Source of the DNA: Whitmania pigra
Taxonomy: Eukaryota; Annelida; Clitellata; Hirudinida; Haemopidae
DNA length: 64,000 bases
Assembly (NCBI GenBank): GCA_021613335.1
Contig: JAJTWR010000287.1
Span: 1-64,000, forward strand
Reading direction: 5' to 3'
The notes under the pieces are model-generated. The model worked only from the letters and a program-made list of their open reading frames with translations, was not told the DNA's origin and did no database searches. Each line of letters starts with the position of its first letter. Within the stretch, counting starts at the first letter, position 1. A program made the position numbers and the translations under genes. Of this stretch, positions 13,421 through 25,450 are shown piece by piece.

Positions 13421-13594
13421 ACTTCATTTGTACAGCGCCATATGCGTAGTGTCAGAGGCGCTTTTTGTAACCATTTGTATAGCGCTCCCTACCAAGGGCG
13501 CTTGTGGCAGCGCAGGCTGGGTTTCGAACACGACACATTACGACTGTTGCCATTATAGCCGTAAGCAGGCATGAAACCCATTCGGCCAACCTGC
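13421..13594 (-). mobile_element. tRNA-like SINE in an FTP2 intron of copy B
   Basis: Read on the minus strand: A-box-like GTTGGCCGAATGGG, B-box-like GTGTTCGAAACCC about 60 bp downstream, then a non-tRNA tail with GGAGCGCTATACAAATG and GGCGCTGTACAAATG. Tails of GCGCTATATAAAT type are common on SINEs mobilised by L2-like LINEs, which is inference here. It lies between exons 13133-13282 and 13641-13745. Confidence 0.65.
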
Positions 13595-15946
13595 ACAAAT
13601 CTTAAGTTTGTTTTAAATATAAATAGAATTAATTTAGCACCTGATCTATTAATTGGTTCTTGTCCAACATCTACACAAAGATCTTCTAGATAAATTGTGC
13701 GAAACTTCATTACAGTTATCGTGATATAAATCTGTTCATCGGTAACTAAAAATTGTGATTGAATTCATCAAAAAGCATTGCCAGAAAATGCAAAAATATT
13801 TTTTAAAAAATATATAATCAATTTATTTAACTGAGAAATGAACATGGTGAATTTTGGTTAAAATCTATTATTATCCCGTGAATGGAATATAAATCCTCAA
13901 GCTTAACACTCCACCATGCCTGTCTATCGCTCTCGGTCTTAATTCTAGCACAGGTATGACTGTTACCATCCACTGCTTGACCTGGTATTTTTGAACCATA
14001 ATCAGTTTGTCCATCCATATTGGATGATGCTTTTTGGCCAGTAGACACCCTAGCTGTAATATTTAAAATTATAATTGAAAAGTTTATTTCTTTTGCTATT
14101 TCAATAATTTAGGTGGCTTTAAAGTCAAATTGGCTCCGATAATAAATGTAATTGCTCAGGTTTTGGTTTAATAAAAATTTGAAAAGTGTTTGCCAAAAAA
14201 TAAAACAAAATACTTACCCAATCCTTGAGCAAACAATTTTACTTCGCAGAGCATCAGTGGATGGAACGAATTTCCATACTTCATTATCGTTATAAACCTA
14301 CCAGATACCGGCTTATCGCAAAGAAGAGTCACAAAACCTGAAAATCGTGTGACTATACTTTGTTTCTTGTAAAAGTTATTGATATTTTGTTGAGAAATTA
14401 AAAGTTATTTAAACTAAAACCAATACTTGACTTAAATAGATTGGATAAACGTATGGTTGCTTTTTTAAACTTGAGGCAATTGTTAAATGTCATATTCGTT
14501 GTCTAGCCAGCATTTCTAGAATCACCCATGGGAAGGAAGCGGTATATAAATATCCTAACAAAAAGCCTGTTTTACAAAACATAAGTCCTTTTATAAAGTA
14601 ATCACAATTATAATGCTATTAAAATTATTTAAGGATTAGTTATGGCATTATATTTTATTTTATTTATTTATCTATTTAAGTTCTAAATATTGGTTCCAAA
14701 TATACTAACTAAAACTCAAAATAGTTATTTAGTTGTATAAATTGTTCTAAATAAGTTCTACAGTTTAAATTGATGTTTTCTAATAAATAATCGGGTGTAC
14801 TGATGTTGGTTTATTTTTTTTCGAAACTTGTAATAAATAGTTATTAGACGACAATGTTTGAACGAATAATCCTCCATGTTAGCAAATGTCTTACTTTGTT
14901 TATTTGATTCATCCTGCATCGTGCAAGCATTATCCTCTTGATCTGCCTTATTTACTGAAACATAACCTCTCAAATAACCTCGCTTAAAATCTGGAGCTAC
15001 AAACGAAATGAATTAATTACAGAAATCAAATGCAGTTACAACAATGTGTTGTTGTAATGCGACTAATTAAATGCATTTAGAATTTATAGTAGTTCAAAAT
15101 GTTAAACAGAAGCAAGTAAGGGATTCAGAATTCATACGACAAAGCCCAACATTGATTGCATTGCTCCAATAATTTGTAAACATGCGATCTCATAAAAGTT
15201 CTGTTCCAAGAATATTTTAAGTTTTTAGTAAAACATTAAATGACCTATGACATCATTTGGCTTGTAGAATATCATAATTTTGTAAATGAAGTAAGGTCTT
15301 CTGATTACCACCCGCATGTTCAGTCTTGTTTACTCCCGAGCTTATTGAGCATGTATGTCTAGATCCATCGATTGCCAAATTGGAAGTTTGAGACGCCAAT
15401 GTCTTACTTTGATTGGTATAATCATTGGTTTTATATAAAACTAAAAATATCGAACTAAAAGCTAGGTACGGGTGTTTATATGATATTAGGGGCCATAAAA
15501 TTAAATATTAAAAAAAAAATTAGAAAACCTTCATCACTCGATGAAATTCTGATCGCGAGAAACACAACATAGAATGTTACTAGCGTCATAACTAAAACTT
15601 AATAATTTCAAATCTATTTAGACTCACTTTATCTACTCCTAATTACCTTAGATAAGCCAGCCGATTAGAAAAATAATATTTAATAAATGACAATTCATTC
15701 ATTTATAATTAAATGTTATTTCTTTTCATTATTTTTAATTACAATTTGTTTTTAATTATTATATTCAACATTAATTTTATTATACGTTTAATATGATCAT
15801 AGTTACATATCTAAATGTTTTAATTATATATTTATATGGAATGAATTTAAATAGAAAATTATTATTTTTATAAATACAATTTAATTATAATTTAGTTAAT
15901 TGTTATCGATTAAAATTATTCAATTGTAATTTGTATTAATTAAACT

Positions 15947-16448
15947 AAGTAGACCAGTGGTTCTCAACCCCCGGTAACGGTCCGTGAATCAAATGGTACC
16001 GGGCCACCCAAGAAACAATAAATTATTTCCATTTTATTAAAAAAAATTAAAATAGCTTATAGGGCTTGAGAACAACAGCTGCCATCTCTTTCTTAGCGTG
16101 TTCGGTAAATTTATTGAGTCTGATTTTGTAACATTTTAAGAATAACGATCAACTTACCAAAAACATGATACACTTTTTAATTAAATTAAATTTTTAATTT
16201 AAAATAACTTTTAATTAATCCAATTAAGTGATTACAGTGAAGTAATTTCATTATTATCTTTTTTCCTTTTCATTGTGGGACACTGAACTTCGCCCCATAA
16301 CTTCACCTCCAATCGTGCAGGAAATTATATCATTTTTGTAATTTTATTACGTATTATTCAACTCCACTCCACTTCCTGGTCCACGGTAAAATTATCAGGC
16401 ATTGACCGGTCCGCGGCGAAAAAAAGGTTGAGAACCACTGAAGTAGAC
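15947..16448. mobile_element. Non-autonomous hAT element with perfect 8-bp target duplication
   Basis: The element (15955-16440, 486 bp) begins CAGTGGTTCTCAACC and ends with its exact reverse complement GGTTGAGAACCACTG. It is flanked by AAGTAGAC at 15947-15954 and 16441-16448. Eight-base duplications and CAGTG...CACTG ends are hallmarks of the hAT superfamily. No transposase frame is inside. The duplicated segment copy 2 has a single uninterrupted AAGTAGAC at the matching place (about 34599), a clean empty site. Confidence 0.9.
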
Positions 16449-17299
16449 AATTAAAAATTTTCGAAAGTGGGTGTTGGCAGCTAGTACGTGAAGGCCAATA
16501 ATAAATTATATATTTTCATTTTTACCCGCGGTTCTTATTGCGCTTACAGATTTTTTCTAAGGACAAGTTAACCTCAAGTATAAGACATGGTCACAGATAT
16601 GGTCACAAAATTGCCAGGAATTGGTGTTTGAGCAATGCGAAGTAAGAATGCCTAGTCAAAAATTTGAGCCATCGTTAATTTCAAAATATTCAACTTTGTT
16701 TTTTTTTTTAAGTTCTCATTTAATGTCTTGAACTAAATGTTTAAATATAATATAAATGTTAGAATCTTTCAAATTTATGTATTTAATTTAAAATTAAACA
16801 GCTTAATTAATGAGTTTCAGTTAGCGAAAATGTTGTCAATTAAATTTCCTGATAAGTTATCGTGTGGGTCCCATCTGTGTACCACTACTTATTTATATTA
16901 TTTTAATCACGTTGCATTATAATTTTTTAATGCAAATTAATTTAAAATTTTGTCACTGAATTTTTTTTTTAAATATTTGCATTTGATGAATTTCTCACCT
17001 TTTAACATATTTCGAGGTTGCCCTATTGAGGCACACAGTTGTTGCTCATAATTGTTGCTATCCATTGAAATAAACAAATTCAAATTGTTCAGAAAAGTGG
17101 TATCTAATATAGAATTTTAAATTTTAATTTTGAGATTTTTGGGAAAATTCTAGAACTTAAATTCAAACACCGAAAAATTTAAGTGTTCCTCGGCAAATGC
17201 ATTTTCACCTATCCACAAAGTGTATTCAAGACACATTAATAAAATCAATTCAAAACAACGTAATGAAGTGATAATTAATAAAGCGATTTTTTAATGATA

Positions 17300-17860
17300 A
17301 AATATGCATTCATCAAGCATAATTCAACATTACCAAGTTCGGCAGCAGTTGAAAGACTTTTTAGTTATTTATTTATTTATTTGATTATAGTCCGTTGCAC
17401 AACTCAGCTGATTTGAACTTTAATTAGTGTTAGTAAGCTAGAAAAAATGAAAAGTATTAGAATAATAAAATGCATTAATTAATTATGGTCAAATTGTAAA
17501 GGGCTTGAGTAAGCCGCATCTGTTTTTGCAGATCCACCGATAAATGATGTCCACACTTGCTGGATTGCTAAGCATGGACGTCATATCGGATAGATTTGTA
17601 TACAATCTGATTTCTCTCCTCAGGGCAGACTGGGCCGGACATTCCATGAGGAAATGCTGCACACTTTCGTCTTCCTGAGGGCAAAGACTTTTTAGTTTAG
17701 TAGGGCAGGTTTTATGTAACAGACGATGTAAATTATCGGATAATCATGTTGACATGATCATTTTTTTAAGAGATCGCCTGAAACATCCACTGAATACTTC
17801 TGTTTTTGATTAATTTTGACAATAAAATTTTGTTGAAAATGTTACACTAGTAAGAGTGAA
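17300..17860 (+). mobile_element. hAT transposase relic interrupted by a LINE tail
   Basis: Sequences at about 17300-17351 and 17698-17860 together match the 3' part of the hAT element at 21084-21929: CCAAGTTCGGCAGCAGTTGA, the AGGGCAGGTTTTATGTAACA stretch and the GAACATCCACTGAATAC-type end. The encoded motif is SSAAVERLFS, the conserved hAT C-terminal dimerisation segment. A LINE insertion splits that motif, so this copy is dead. Confidence 0.75.
17352..17697 (-). mobile_element. 5'-truncated LINE inserted in the hAT relic, 15-bp target duplication
   Basis: AAAGACTTTTTAGTT is duplicated at 17352-17366 and 17683-17697. The 316-bp insert, read on the minus strand, opens with a coding remnant containing EDESVQHFLMECP...LRR, a Cys/His motif common at the C-terminus of LINE ORF2 proteins. 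It ends in GGACTATAATCAAATAAATA plus further AAAT repeats. The same tail type occurs in the repeat at 3578-4382. It is a typical target-primed, 5'-truncated LINE insertion. Confidence 0.8.
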
Positions 17861-18003
17861 GCTATCGGACGTCCGCTGGGTGATGTAAATTTAAATAACA
17901 ACAAGCAAATATGGGACTCGCGTGAAGTTATCGGACGTTCAAAACGCTATCAGACACTATTTATGTCAGAGTGATCGCTACAATCTGTGTAGCTATCGCA
18001 GCG

Positions 18004-19085
18004 TTTATTTTATTTATTTATTTAACCGGTCGAAGGACTAAACAGCCACTAATACGACCAGCTTCAGCAAAAACAATACAACCAGTCAACATCGATCGAG
18101 GAAAAGCAGGTTACAGATTAGTCTAAAATTGTTAAAAATTCCGAAAATTCCGAGGATTAATGCTCTGAAACGGGAGAAAGTGCCAGCAGATACCACCCCG
18201 TCTGGTAGGGAATTCCAGACAGCAACAACTCTGTTCAAAAAAATGTTTTTAGCAGCATTAGCTGAGCACTTCCTCGCAAGTAACTTAAAGCGGTGTCCCA
18301 GTGTTCGATTGAACTGTACAAATTGAACAAAATTTAAAATATCACTATTCACAAGACCATTCAATAATTTAAACAGAAAGCAAAGATCAGTAATTAAAGA
18401 AAACCTCTAAGAATTCGAGATGAAGATATGATTGAATCAACAGAGCCTTTGCTTTCAAGAGTGACACAGAGCTTGGAAGCAGGACCCTTGTCCCTGCCCA
18501 GTCGCCTGGTTCTAATCACCCGAGGTTTGACAGTCAGGTTTCTTTCATAGAACTCCTCAAAAACTGTGGAGTCGTTAGTATCAGGTCTTTTTGTGAGACC
18601 TGAAATAATGACGTTGGACGACCTCTGCTCTATTTCACTCTTCTCCCTCTCGAAGTCCAGTAGTGCTTTAGTTGTTATTTTTGCAGCCGTGTCAACATTG
18701 GCAGTAACATTTGTATTGTTTTCATTCAAAGATTCAAGCTTTGTTAATAAAAGTGTGAGAGTAGCTGTGATATAATCAGGGAACGACTTAGTTACTTGCA
18801 ACATCATGTTCTGGACCATCATCGTCATATTTTCCGTCAATTTTGTCAAGCATTTGTTGAGTCTCTCGTTGAAGCTGTTCATTAGCTTTTCGTTCATTTG
18901 CAGCATTTTATCGAACATACTTTCCGGAGAGTCATAAAAGACCTCCTCGGAAGCCAAGGTTTTAGTTGACCTAGGCATCAGTGAAAGTTCTCGACAAAAC
19001 GAAAACACAAAATACTAAAGTATTGACTAGAAAATAAATTAAAGATGATTAAATTTCAAGAAACTCAAGAGTCAAAACAAAGCTG
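18004..19085 (-). mobile_element. Internally deleted LINE: ORF1 joined to the 3' end
   Basis: On the minus strand an ORF1-like frame (19008-18394, 204 aa) starts MPRSTKTLASEEVF and has a long helical, coiled-coil-like stretch, then SNVIISGL, a segment typical of LINE ORF1 RNA-binding folds. Directly after it (18364-18086) comes the C-terminal end of an ORF2 (KNIFLNRVVAVWNSLPDGVV), then a tail GACCGGTTAAATAAATAAAT. Endonuclease and reverse transcriptase are missing, so the copy arose by internal deletion. It inserted into the LDLa3 exon of copy C, whose coding sequence stops at 18003. The G+C-rich stretch to about 19085 may be its 5' UTR. Confidence 0.7.
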
Positions 19086-20234
19086 CCGCTCTTATCGCTC
19101 GCTTGCATCCTGGTTTTGGTTCTCTGCATTTTAATTCGATAACTCCACCTAAACATGAAATCAATCAACTGACAAGTTGACACCATTCACACATTTGAAA
19201 TGAGCATAATATCATTGTACTTAATCATTAAGATTACATGAACATTCAATTTTTTAATAGCATGACCTACTCGATTTTGTTAATTGTGTTATAGTTTCAA
19301 AGACTTCACAAAGATCGTTTTCAAAATTATTGTCTTCGTTCGAAACATATACGTTGAAATAATTAATTGTGAACAAATGGTCTGCAAATGGTTAAAATTT
19401 TTTTAATGTATGGAATACTTGAAACTTTCAATTTATTATTACTTTAAGACTAAGCCACCAACCTGACAATTTAGGATTAAAATAAACTACGACCTTGTCA
19501 ATGAAATATTCTTCTTCAAGAAAAACTCGCCACCATGCAAACTCTCCTTTTCTGGCAATAATTTTGGCACATGAATCGTTGTTGCCATCCACTGCTAATC
19601 CTGATGTATTTTTGAAGATTATTCCATTATGCGAGGTTAGTTTGTTATATGAAACTAAAATTCATAATTCATTGTATTACTAAATTGTCTTGTGAACATA
19701 AACTTAAAATACTAGCAAATTCATGTTCTTTACTTGGCCGTAACAAAGTGTATGGAAGCATATAGTCAAACCAAATGAAAATTAGCCGACTGTTTTGAAA
19801 CTAACTTATTTCGATATTCGCATGAATAACGACTTCACATAGAACCAGCCAATTTCGAAACAATCCTCCAAATCTCTTTATAGTAACCAAATTTCCAGTA
19901 ATAGGCTTTTCACAGTTAAAAAGGACTGAAAATTACATAGTGATTCAATAAAATAATGTGACCAAGAGAACTCTATTATTTGTTTCAATTAATAATATAA
20001 ATAACTTAAATAATTGTTCAAATAATTTGTAAATAACTTTTTTTACGAAGTACACTCTTCAGGTTTCATCTGATTTTTTGAAACAAATATGCTGAAATGA
20101 TTCATATACAAACTACAAGTAGGATATCACCTAATAAGTATCTTGATGTACAGTTTCAAGGACTTTTTATTCGATAAGTTTTAATTAATCTTTATTAAAT
20201 TTAAAAAAATTATAGGGTAACATTCTGATCTCGA

Positions 20235-23200
20235 GTTATTTTTTTTTCAGGTTGAATTCGTTTATTTTCAAAAAACTATATTCAAATAGCCAAAAAAATC
20301 ACACCAAAAAAAGATTCACAAATTCATTAATGAACTATCCCAAGGGAATTAATTCCCGTCTAGGGGATAGGTTGTTTCAATTTGACAAATTTAAAGGGGC
20401 GTTTGAAAGGGTCTTTGCATATATATAAACTTCTAATGGTAACGACAGGTGAAAATTAATGGCAACAACTGAGAGACGAGAAATAATCGGAATAATGAAT
20501 AAGCAATGTAATCAACGAGGAAAAAACCAGGGTAATAAAATGAATGACAAGGTGGAAATGTGGATAACAGGTGGATAGAATGTGTTTTTTAAGATGGGAT
20601 TTAAATAGTGAGGAACTGTTTAGAGAAACAAGGGACGACGGCAGAGAGGAGAACAAGAGTGGACCTTTGCAACATATGGAGAATTTTTTGAAGGTGGTAC
20701 GGGAAAATTCAGATCTCAATTGATTGGATGATCTAAGATTGTAAGAGTGGACATCTGATGATTTGAAAAACATATTATTAAAGGATGGAGGCAGCAAGTT
20801 ATGTTCATAATTGTATATGAAGAGGCAAGTTTGGAATTTATTGATCTGATATATATTTAGAAGTCCATTTGAAATAAAAAAAAGTCCTTTGTATGGGCAC
20901 GTGGATGGAGACGAAATATAGTACGAATTATTCTTTTTTGGAGTGTAAGTAAGTGGATAAGTTTAGAGGGATAGGTAGAGGCCCAGGCGATATTACAATA
21001 GATGAGATAAGGATATATTAAAGAATAATAAAGCATAATGAGAATTTTTTTATCAACAAATGAAGAGACCCTTGACATGATGCCAGTGATGGGTAGTTAC
21101 TAACTATAAGTAGTTAACTACTTTAAAGTAGTTAGGAAGTAGTTAATAACTACTCTTAAAAAAGTAGTTAAAAAATAGTAGTTAACTACTTTTAAAGTAG
21201 TTATTAACTACAAATAGTTAACTACTTTTTAACTACTTTTAAAAAACATTTTAAAACAAAATGAAGAAAAATAATTTTTCCAAAAGCACTACATCGTTAA
21301 CAATCACCACCTCTGCGGACAATGCAATGCGGCTCAGAACAGTGAATATGATGATTTCTATGGCTATGTGGAAAGTGTACCAAACTCTTGTGATAATGTG
21401 TTTAGCTGAACAGCTTAATGATTATTTATCAAACTCCGCAAGAAATGTACAAACTCTACTTAATTATCCAACTGTTTGTGCTGCATTCATCAAGCTTAAT
21501 TCAACATTACCAAGTTCGGCAGCAGTTGAAAGACTTTTTAGTGTAGCAGGGCAGGTTTTATGTAACAGACGATGTAAATTATAGGATAATCATGTTGACA
21601 TGATCATTTTTTTAAGAGATCGACTGAAACATCCACTGAATACTTCTGTTTTTGATCAATTTGGATAGTAAAATTTTGTTGAAAATGTTACACTAGTGTA
21701 AATAAATATGCTAATAATTATGTTTGTCCAATAGTTCTTAATTAATAGTCCTTGTTCAATAGTCCAGAAAATTAATTTTATCAAATGTCAACGGAAAGGT
21801 AGTTAAAATAGTAGTTACAAAAAAGTTAACTACTATGCAAGTAGTTAAGGAGTAGTTACTAACTACTTATTTAAAAAGTAGTTAAAAATAGTTACTAACT
21901 ACTTTTTAAGTAGTTAAAGCCCATCACTGCATGATGCCAATGTTTTTTGAAATTTTAGAGGCAACGTAATTGATATGCAAAAACCAGTTTAATCTATCAT
22001 CGATAATAATGCCGAGGAATTTGGTAGAGGTGATATGTTTAATCTGTAAGTTGTTGATGCAAGGTTGAATACTATGGGTTCTGTCCTTATTTTTTGAGCA
22101 AAACAGCATGAAATTTGTCTTGTCGACATTTAAAGATAACTTATTGGCGCGAAACCAAGTGTCAACATTTGTTAACTCCCTATTGATGCTGATAATTAAG
22201 TCATTGAGATTTTTGCCAGAAGCAAATACATTTGTATCGTCTGCGAATAATAAAAATGTAAGTAAAGATGAGTTATGTAAATCGTTAATATAAATTATGA
22301 ATAGCAAGGGGCCAAGAATAGACCCTTGAGGAACGCCACAAGCTACGTCACTAAACGAAGATTCAAACCCATTAAATTCTATCAATTGTTTACGACCCGA
22401 CAAATAACTGGTGAACCACTTCAAAACACAACCACGCAAACCGTAATGATAAAGTTTCGACAAAAGTATCTCATGATTTACGGTATCAAATGCCTTTGAT
22501 AGATCGAGAAACACACCGATGGTGAACTCACCACGGTCCAGAGCGTCGGCAATTTTCGAATAAAGTAAGAGTAGAGGCATATATGTTGAGTGATTTTTTC
22601 GAAATCCGAATTGTTTGTTATTGAGCAGACTAAACCTTGATAAGAAGGATTCAACTCGACGATATACGGCCTTTTCGAAAATTTTTGAAAAACATGGCAG
22701 AATTGAGATAGGTCTGTAATTGCAGATCCTGTTCAGATCACCGGATTTATGCAATGGAATCACTTTGGCCAATTTTAAGTCATCTGGTACACTTCCCGTC
22801 GACAGTGAACAATTGATCAGAGAGCTGAGAATATTGGAGATCAATGGGATGAATTCGCCAGCAATACAAGGATCAATACCATCAAGACCACAGCTATGGG
22901 AGGTCTTCAATTCTTTAACTATTTGGATGATCTCATCTGGCGAAACAGGGAAAAAAGACATTGTGGGAGTGGGAGATCTCGTAAGGAATTCATGGAAGGA
23001 TTTGGATGGAGGGATGATTTTCTTTGCCAAGTTTGGACCAAGATCGGAAAAATGTTTGTTGAATTGTTCAGCTATTTCAGTTGGGGAGTTTAGTTCGCAT
23101 CCGTCGTCTGAATAGAATATGTCGGGAGCTTCAACTGATTTGCTCCCTCTAGACAAAATACTTTTTATGATGTTCCAAGTACCTTTTGGATTTCCCTGTT

Positions 23201-25450
23201 GTCTCAGGAAATTTGATGAGAAATGTTGGCGAATTATAGCTTGCTTGATAGTTTTGAATCTGTTTCTGTACTTTGTGAATTTGATCTTGTTTTCTGGAGT
23301 TGGATTCTTTAGATATGTCTTGTACAGTTTGCTTTTTACTCTGCAAGATTTTAGGAGGGCGGGGGTCATCCATTCCTGTTTTTTAATTCTGGATTGAGAA
23401 CCGACAGTTGTCAAGGGAAAACAATGATTGTATAGACTTTGATATTTCGATAGAAAAAGTTTGTAGGCATGAGATATATTTTGGGATTCACATTTTCTGG
23501 TCACATCAGACCAGTCCACCTCAGTCAAGCATTCTTTAAATTTCAGTTTTGTTTGTTTATCTTGTTTTCTGTGCAGCTTTGGGGGCTCCACTATTTTAAT
23601 AGTCTCATGTAGTTTGATGTTGATGTGGAGAGGGAAGTGATCCGAAATATCATCAATAATTATCTTGGAGATGCATTTGCTGAGAGAGATATTTGTGAAA
23701 ATATTGTCTATAAGAGTGGCAGATGAGGGTCCAATTCTTGTGGGTTTGAGGAACACAGGCATCATGAAAAAGGAGTGGAGGATGTTTAAAAATTCATTAG
23801 TGGGTTGACTGCTTTCAATTGCTAATAGGTTAATGTTGAAGTCGCCCATTATTATGGTCTTTTTGTTGTCTTTAATCGTATAAGACAAGAATTCTGAAAA
23901 CTCTTTGTTAAAAGATTTTAAGCTGTTTCCAGGTGGGCGATAAATAATTGCGACAACAATGTTTTCCCTTCTACGTTGGCTGATTGAGATTAGTTGATAT
24001 TCAAAACCTTCAAATTTTCAGTTGGTCGTGTCAATGAGATTGAATTTAATATTGTCTTGGATGAAAAAAACCAACGCCTCCTCCTAGGCCACGGTCCCTG
24101 TTTTTCAAAACAAATTTGTAACCATCAATAGCAGGAATAGGATCACCATTTTCAGCCAAGTTTCACTGACGCCGAGGATTTCTGCATGATAAGAAGATAA
24201 CAGCAATTCTACTTCCTGGAGTTTATTTGAGATGCTTCTGCAGTTAATGTGCATTAGGGAAAGATCTGAGTTACAAATTTTGGCCATATTTTTAGTTTTA
24301 ACATAATTTGCAACCTCGTAGAATTCCGGCAGGTAGGCATCCGGGTCAGATGAAGAAAAATCAAAGTCCGCCATTTCTCAAACTTTTCTCTAACTTGTGG
24401 TCCCTCCCCACAACAGATGTAACATAAATCGTATTCACATCAGCCAAAACTGTTGAAACATGGTCTAAGTTTACGGGATCAATAGCGGAGACAAATATAA
24501 CTGAAAGTTTATCTTCTTCAATAAACAGAGACTCCACGATGAGAGGAAAAGAAAAGCAAAACACCAACATCAAAACAAAAAGAAGTTAGTATTTTTCCAG
24601 GTCAAGGAGGTTTTGAACTCGAGTTGGTCCTGAGTTTTCACCTCTCTTCAAGTAGACGTGACCATTCCAAGTCCATGCTGATAAAAGTTTTTTGTCCTTT
24701 ACAAGTTTCCTGGCTCTAGCAAAGATCTCTGAGTTTGGCTTGGTTAAGTGTTCGTTGATGTAAATCTTTGACGTTCTATTCTTGTGCATGGCTTTTCTCA
24801 GAGCATAGACTCTGTCTCAGACCATCTTTGAAGCGAAGGTGACAACTATTGGGCGAGGGCCACTTTTGCTGGGAATCCTGTAGCCAGAGTGTATGTCGCC
24901 CTCTGAGATATTTGCGCCAAGTTTTGAGCTGCAGCAATTGATAATTGCCTGGACTGTATCTCTTCGATTCATTCCCCGCTCCCGACTCGTCCTGTCACCG
25001 GAGGATGTAGCGACCACTTCAGCCAAAGACGCATCAGGCAATCCATAGATTACCAGATTGTTGGCTCTCAACTGTGTTTCGACTGCGTCTATCCTCGCCT
25101 TGAGGCGAATGTTTTCCTCGCTGAGCTCGCTCACTTTACCAATCAATGTTTTCATCTCCTCCTTGACCGCAGATTTAACCAGACCAGGCTGATCATCTCC
25201 CTTATAGATTTCACAATCTTTGCTTTGATTTTGTCAGCCAAATTATCAACCGTAGCCTCATCGAACTCCTCGCACTTTGCATTCTTGCGCGACATTTTAC
25301 AGGGGAGTGTCGAATCGCGAAAACTAAACAATGGAACAAACGAAAGCCACTCAAAAATAATCCACTGGTATCGAAAAATTTAAGCACCGGCAGAAGCGGA
25401 AGACGACGACGAGTCAAATGATACTAATTTTATCGAGTTTTTTCTAAGAA
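20235..25450 (-). mobile_element. Near full-length LINE (CR1/Jockey-like), interrupted by a hAT element
   Basis: Read on the minus strand: a short 5' UTR; ORF1 starting near 25296 (MSRKNAKCEEFDE), shifted in frame near 25190, continuing 25155-24817 with a coiled coil and the RANNLVIYGLP...GYRIP...RPIVVTF core, one in-frame TGA at about 24816, then IYINEHLT...ARKL...WTWNG to 24586. ORF2 starts near 24374 with an endonuclease (LMHINCRSISNKLQEVE...ILGVSETW), shifts frame, and from 23888 runs 654 codons through GDFNINLL, SHSCGLDGIDP, FGFRKNHSTY, GVPQGSILGPLL and FADDTNVFASG. After the hAT insertion ORF2 continues at 21078-20857 and 20797-20456. The 3' UTR ends AATAAACGAATTCAACCTG plus poly(A) near 20235. 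TCGAGTT occurs at both ends and may be the target duplication. Few lesions indicate a young copy. Confidence 0.85.
21084..21929 (+). mobile_element. hAT element nested in the LINE, with transposase C-terminus
   Basis: Starts CAGTGATGGG, ends CCCATCACTG, and is flanked by the 8-bp duplication CATGATGC (21076-21083 and 21930-21937). The 846-bp element carries a 107-codon frame (21261-21584) ending LPSSAAVERLFSVAGQVL, the conserved hAT dimerisation region; the catalytic part is absent, so it is non-autonomous. Both subterminal regions (21090-21240 and 21795-21915) are packed with AGTAGTTA and its reverse complement, the kind of clustered motif that hAT transposases bind near the ends. Confidence 0.9.

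Larger units (their letters stand above)
6115..15589 (-). pseudogene. Mosaic lectin-protease copy B, pseudogene broken by mutations and retroelements
   Basis: Recognisable exons: 15529-15589 signal peptide (MTLVTFYVVFLA), 15245-15440, 14895-14996, 14218-14337 (FTP1), 13844-14053, 13641-13745, 13133-13282 (FTP2), 12718-12855, 12056-12166, 11849-11980 (LDLa 1-3), about 11490-11601, 11340-11430 and 11179-11232 (SRCR), then 6513-6690, 6296-6449 and about 6115-6213 (end of the protease). Lesions: an 8-bp deletion near 15315 removes the WW motif codons of FTP1 and shifts frame; the splice donor after LDLa3 reads AT instead of GT (11843-11848); a stop interrupts the first SRCR exon; the His57 and Asp102 exons are absent, the gap being filled by LTR and LINE fragments (about 6.9-11.0 kb); the penultimate protease exon has a stop and a frameshift; catalytic Ser is Leu (GDLGSPL). 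FTP2 and LDLa1-2 remain open. Confidence 0.85.
12368..17019. repeat. Duplicated segment, copy 1 (5' half of gene B and its upstream flank)
   Basis: From TTGCCTCTRTAATTATTTAA at about 12368 to CATATTTCGAGGTT at 17019 this matches 31013-35250 almost base for base in the same orientation. It covers LDLa1, both FTP domains, the signal-peptide exon and about 1.4 kb of 5' flank. Differences: a 486-bp hAT insertion at 15955-16440 only here, an 8-bp deletion in the FTP1 exon only here, about 70 bp present only in the other copy (34651-34720), and an intact SINE B box here. Confidence 0.9.

Noticed and set aside
13540..13594. Possible genuine tRNA gene because of the A and B boxes
   Set aside because: No acceptor stem or anticodon arm can be folded, and the block recurs with a SINE-type tail at other sites.
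22108..23397. Several plus-strand frames of 61-131 codons
   Set aside because: They are antisense shadows of the LINE ORF2 on the minus strand.
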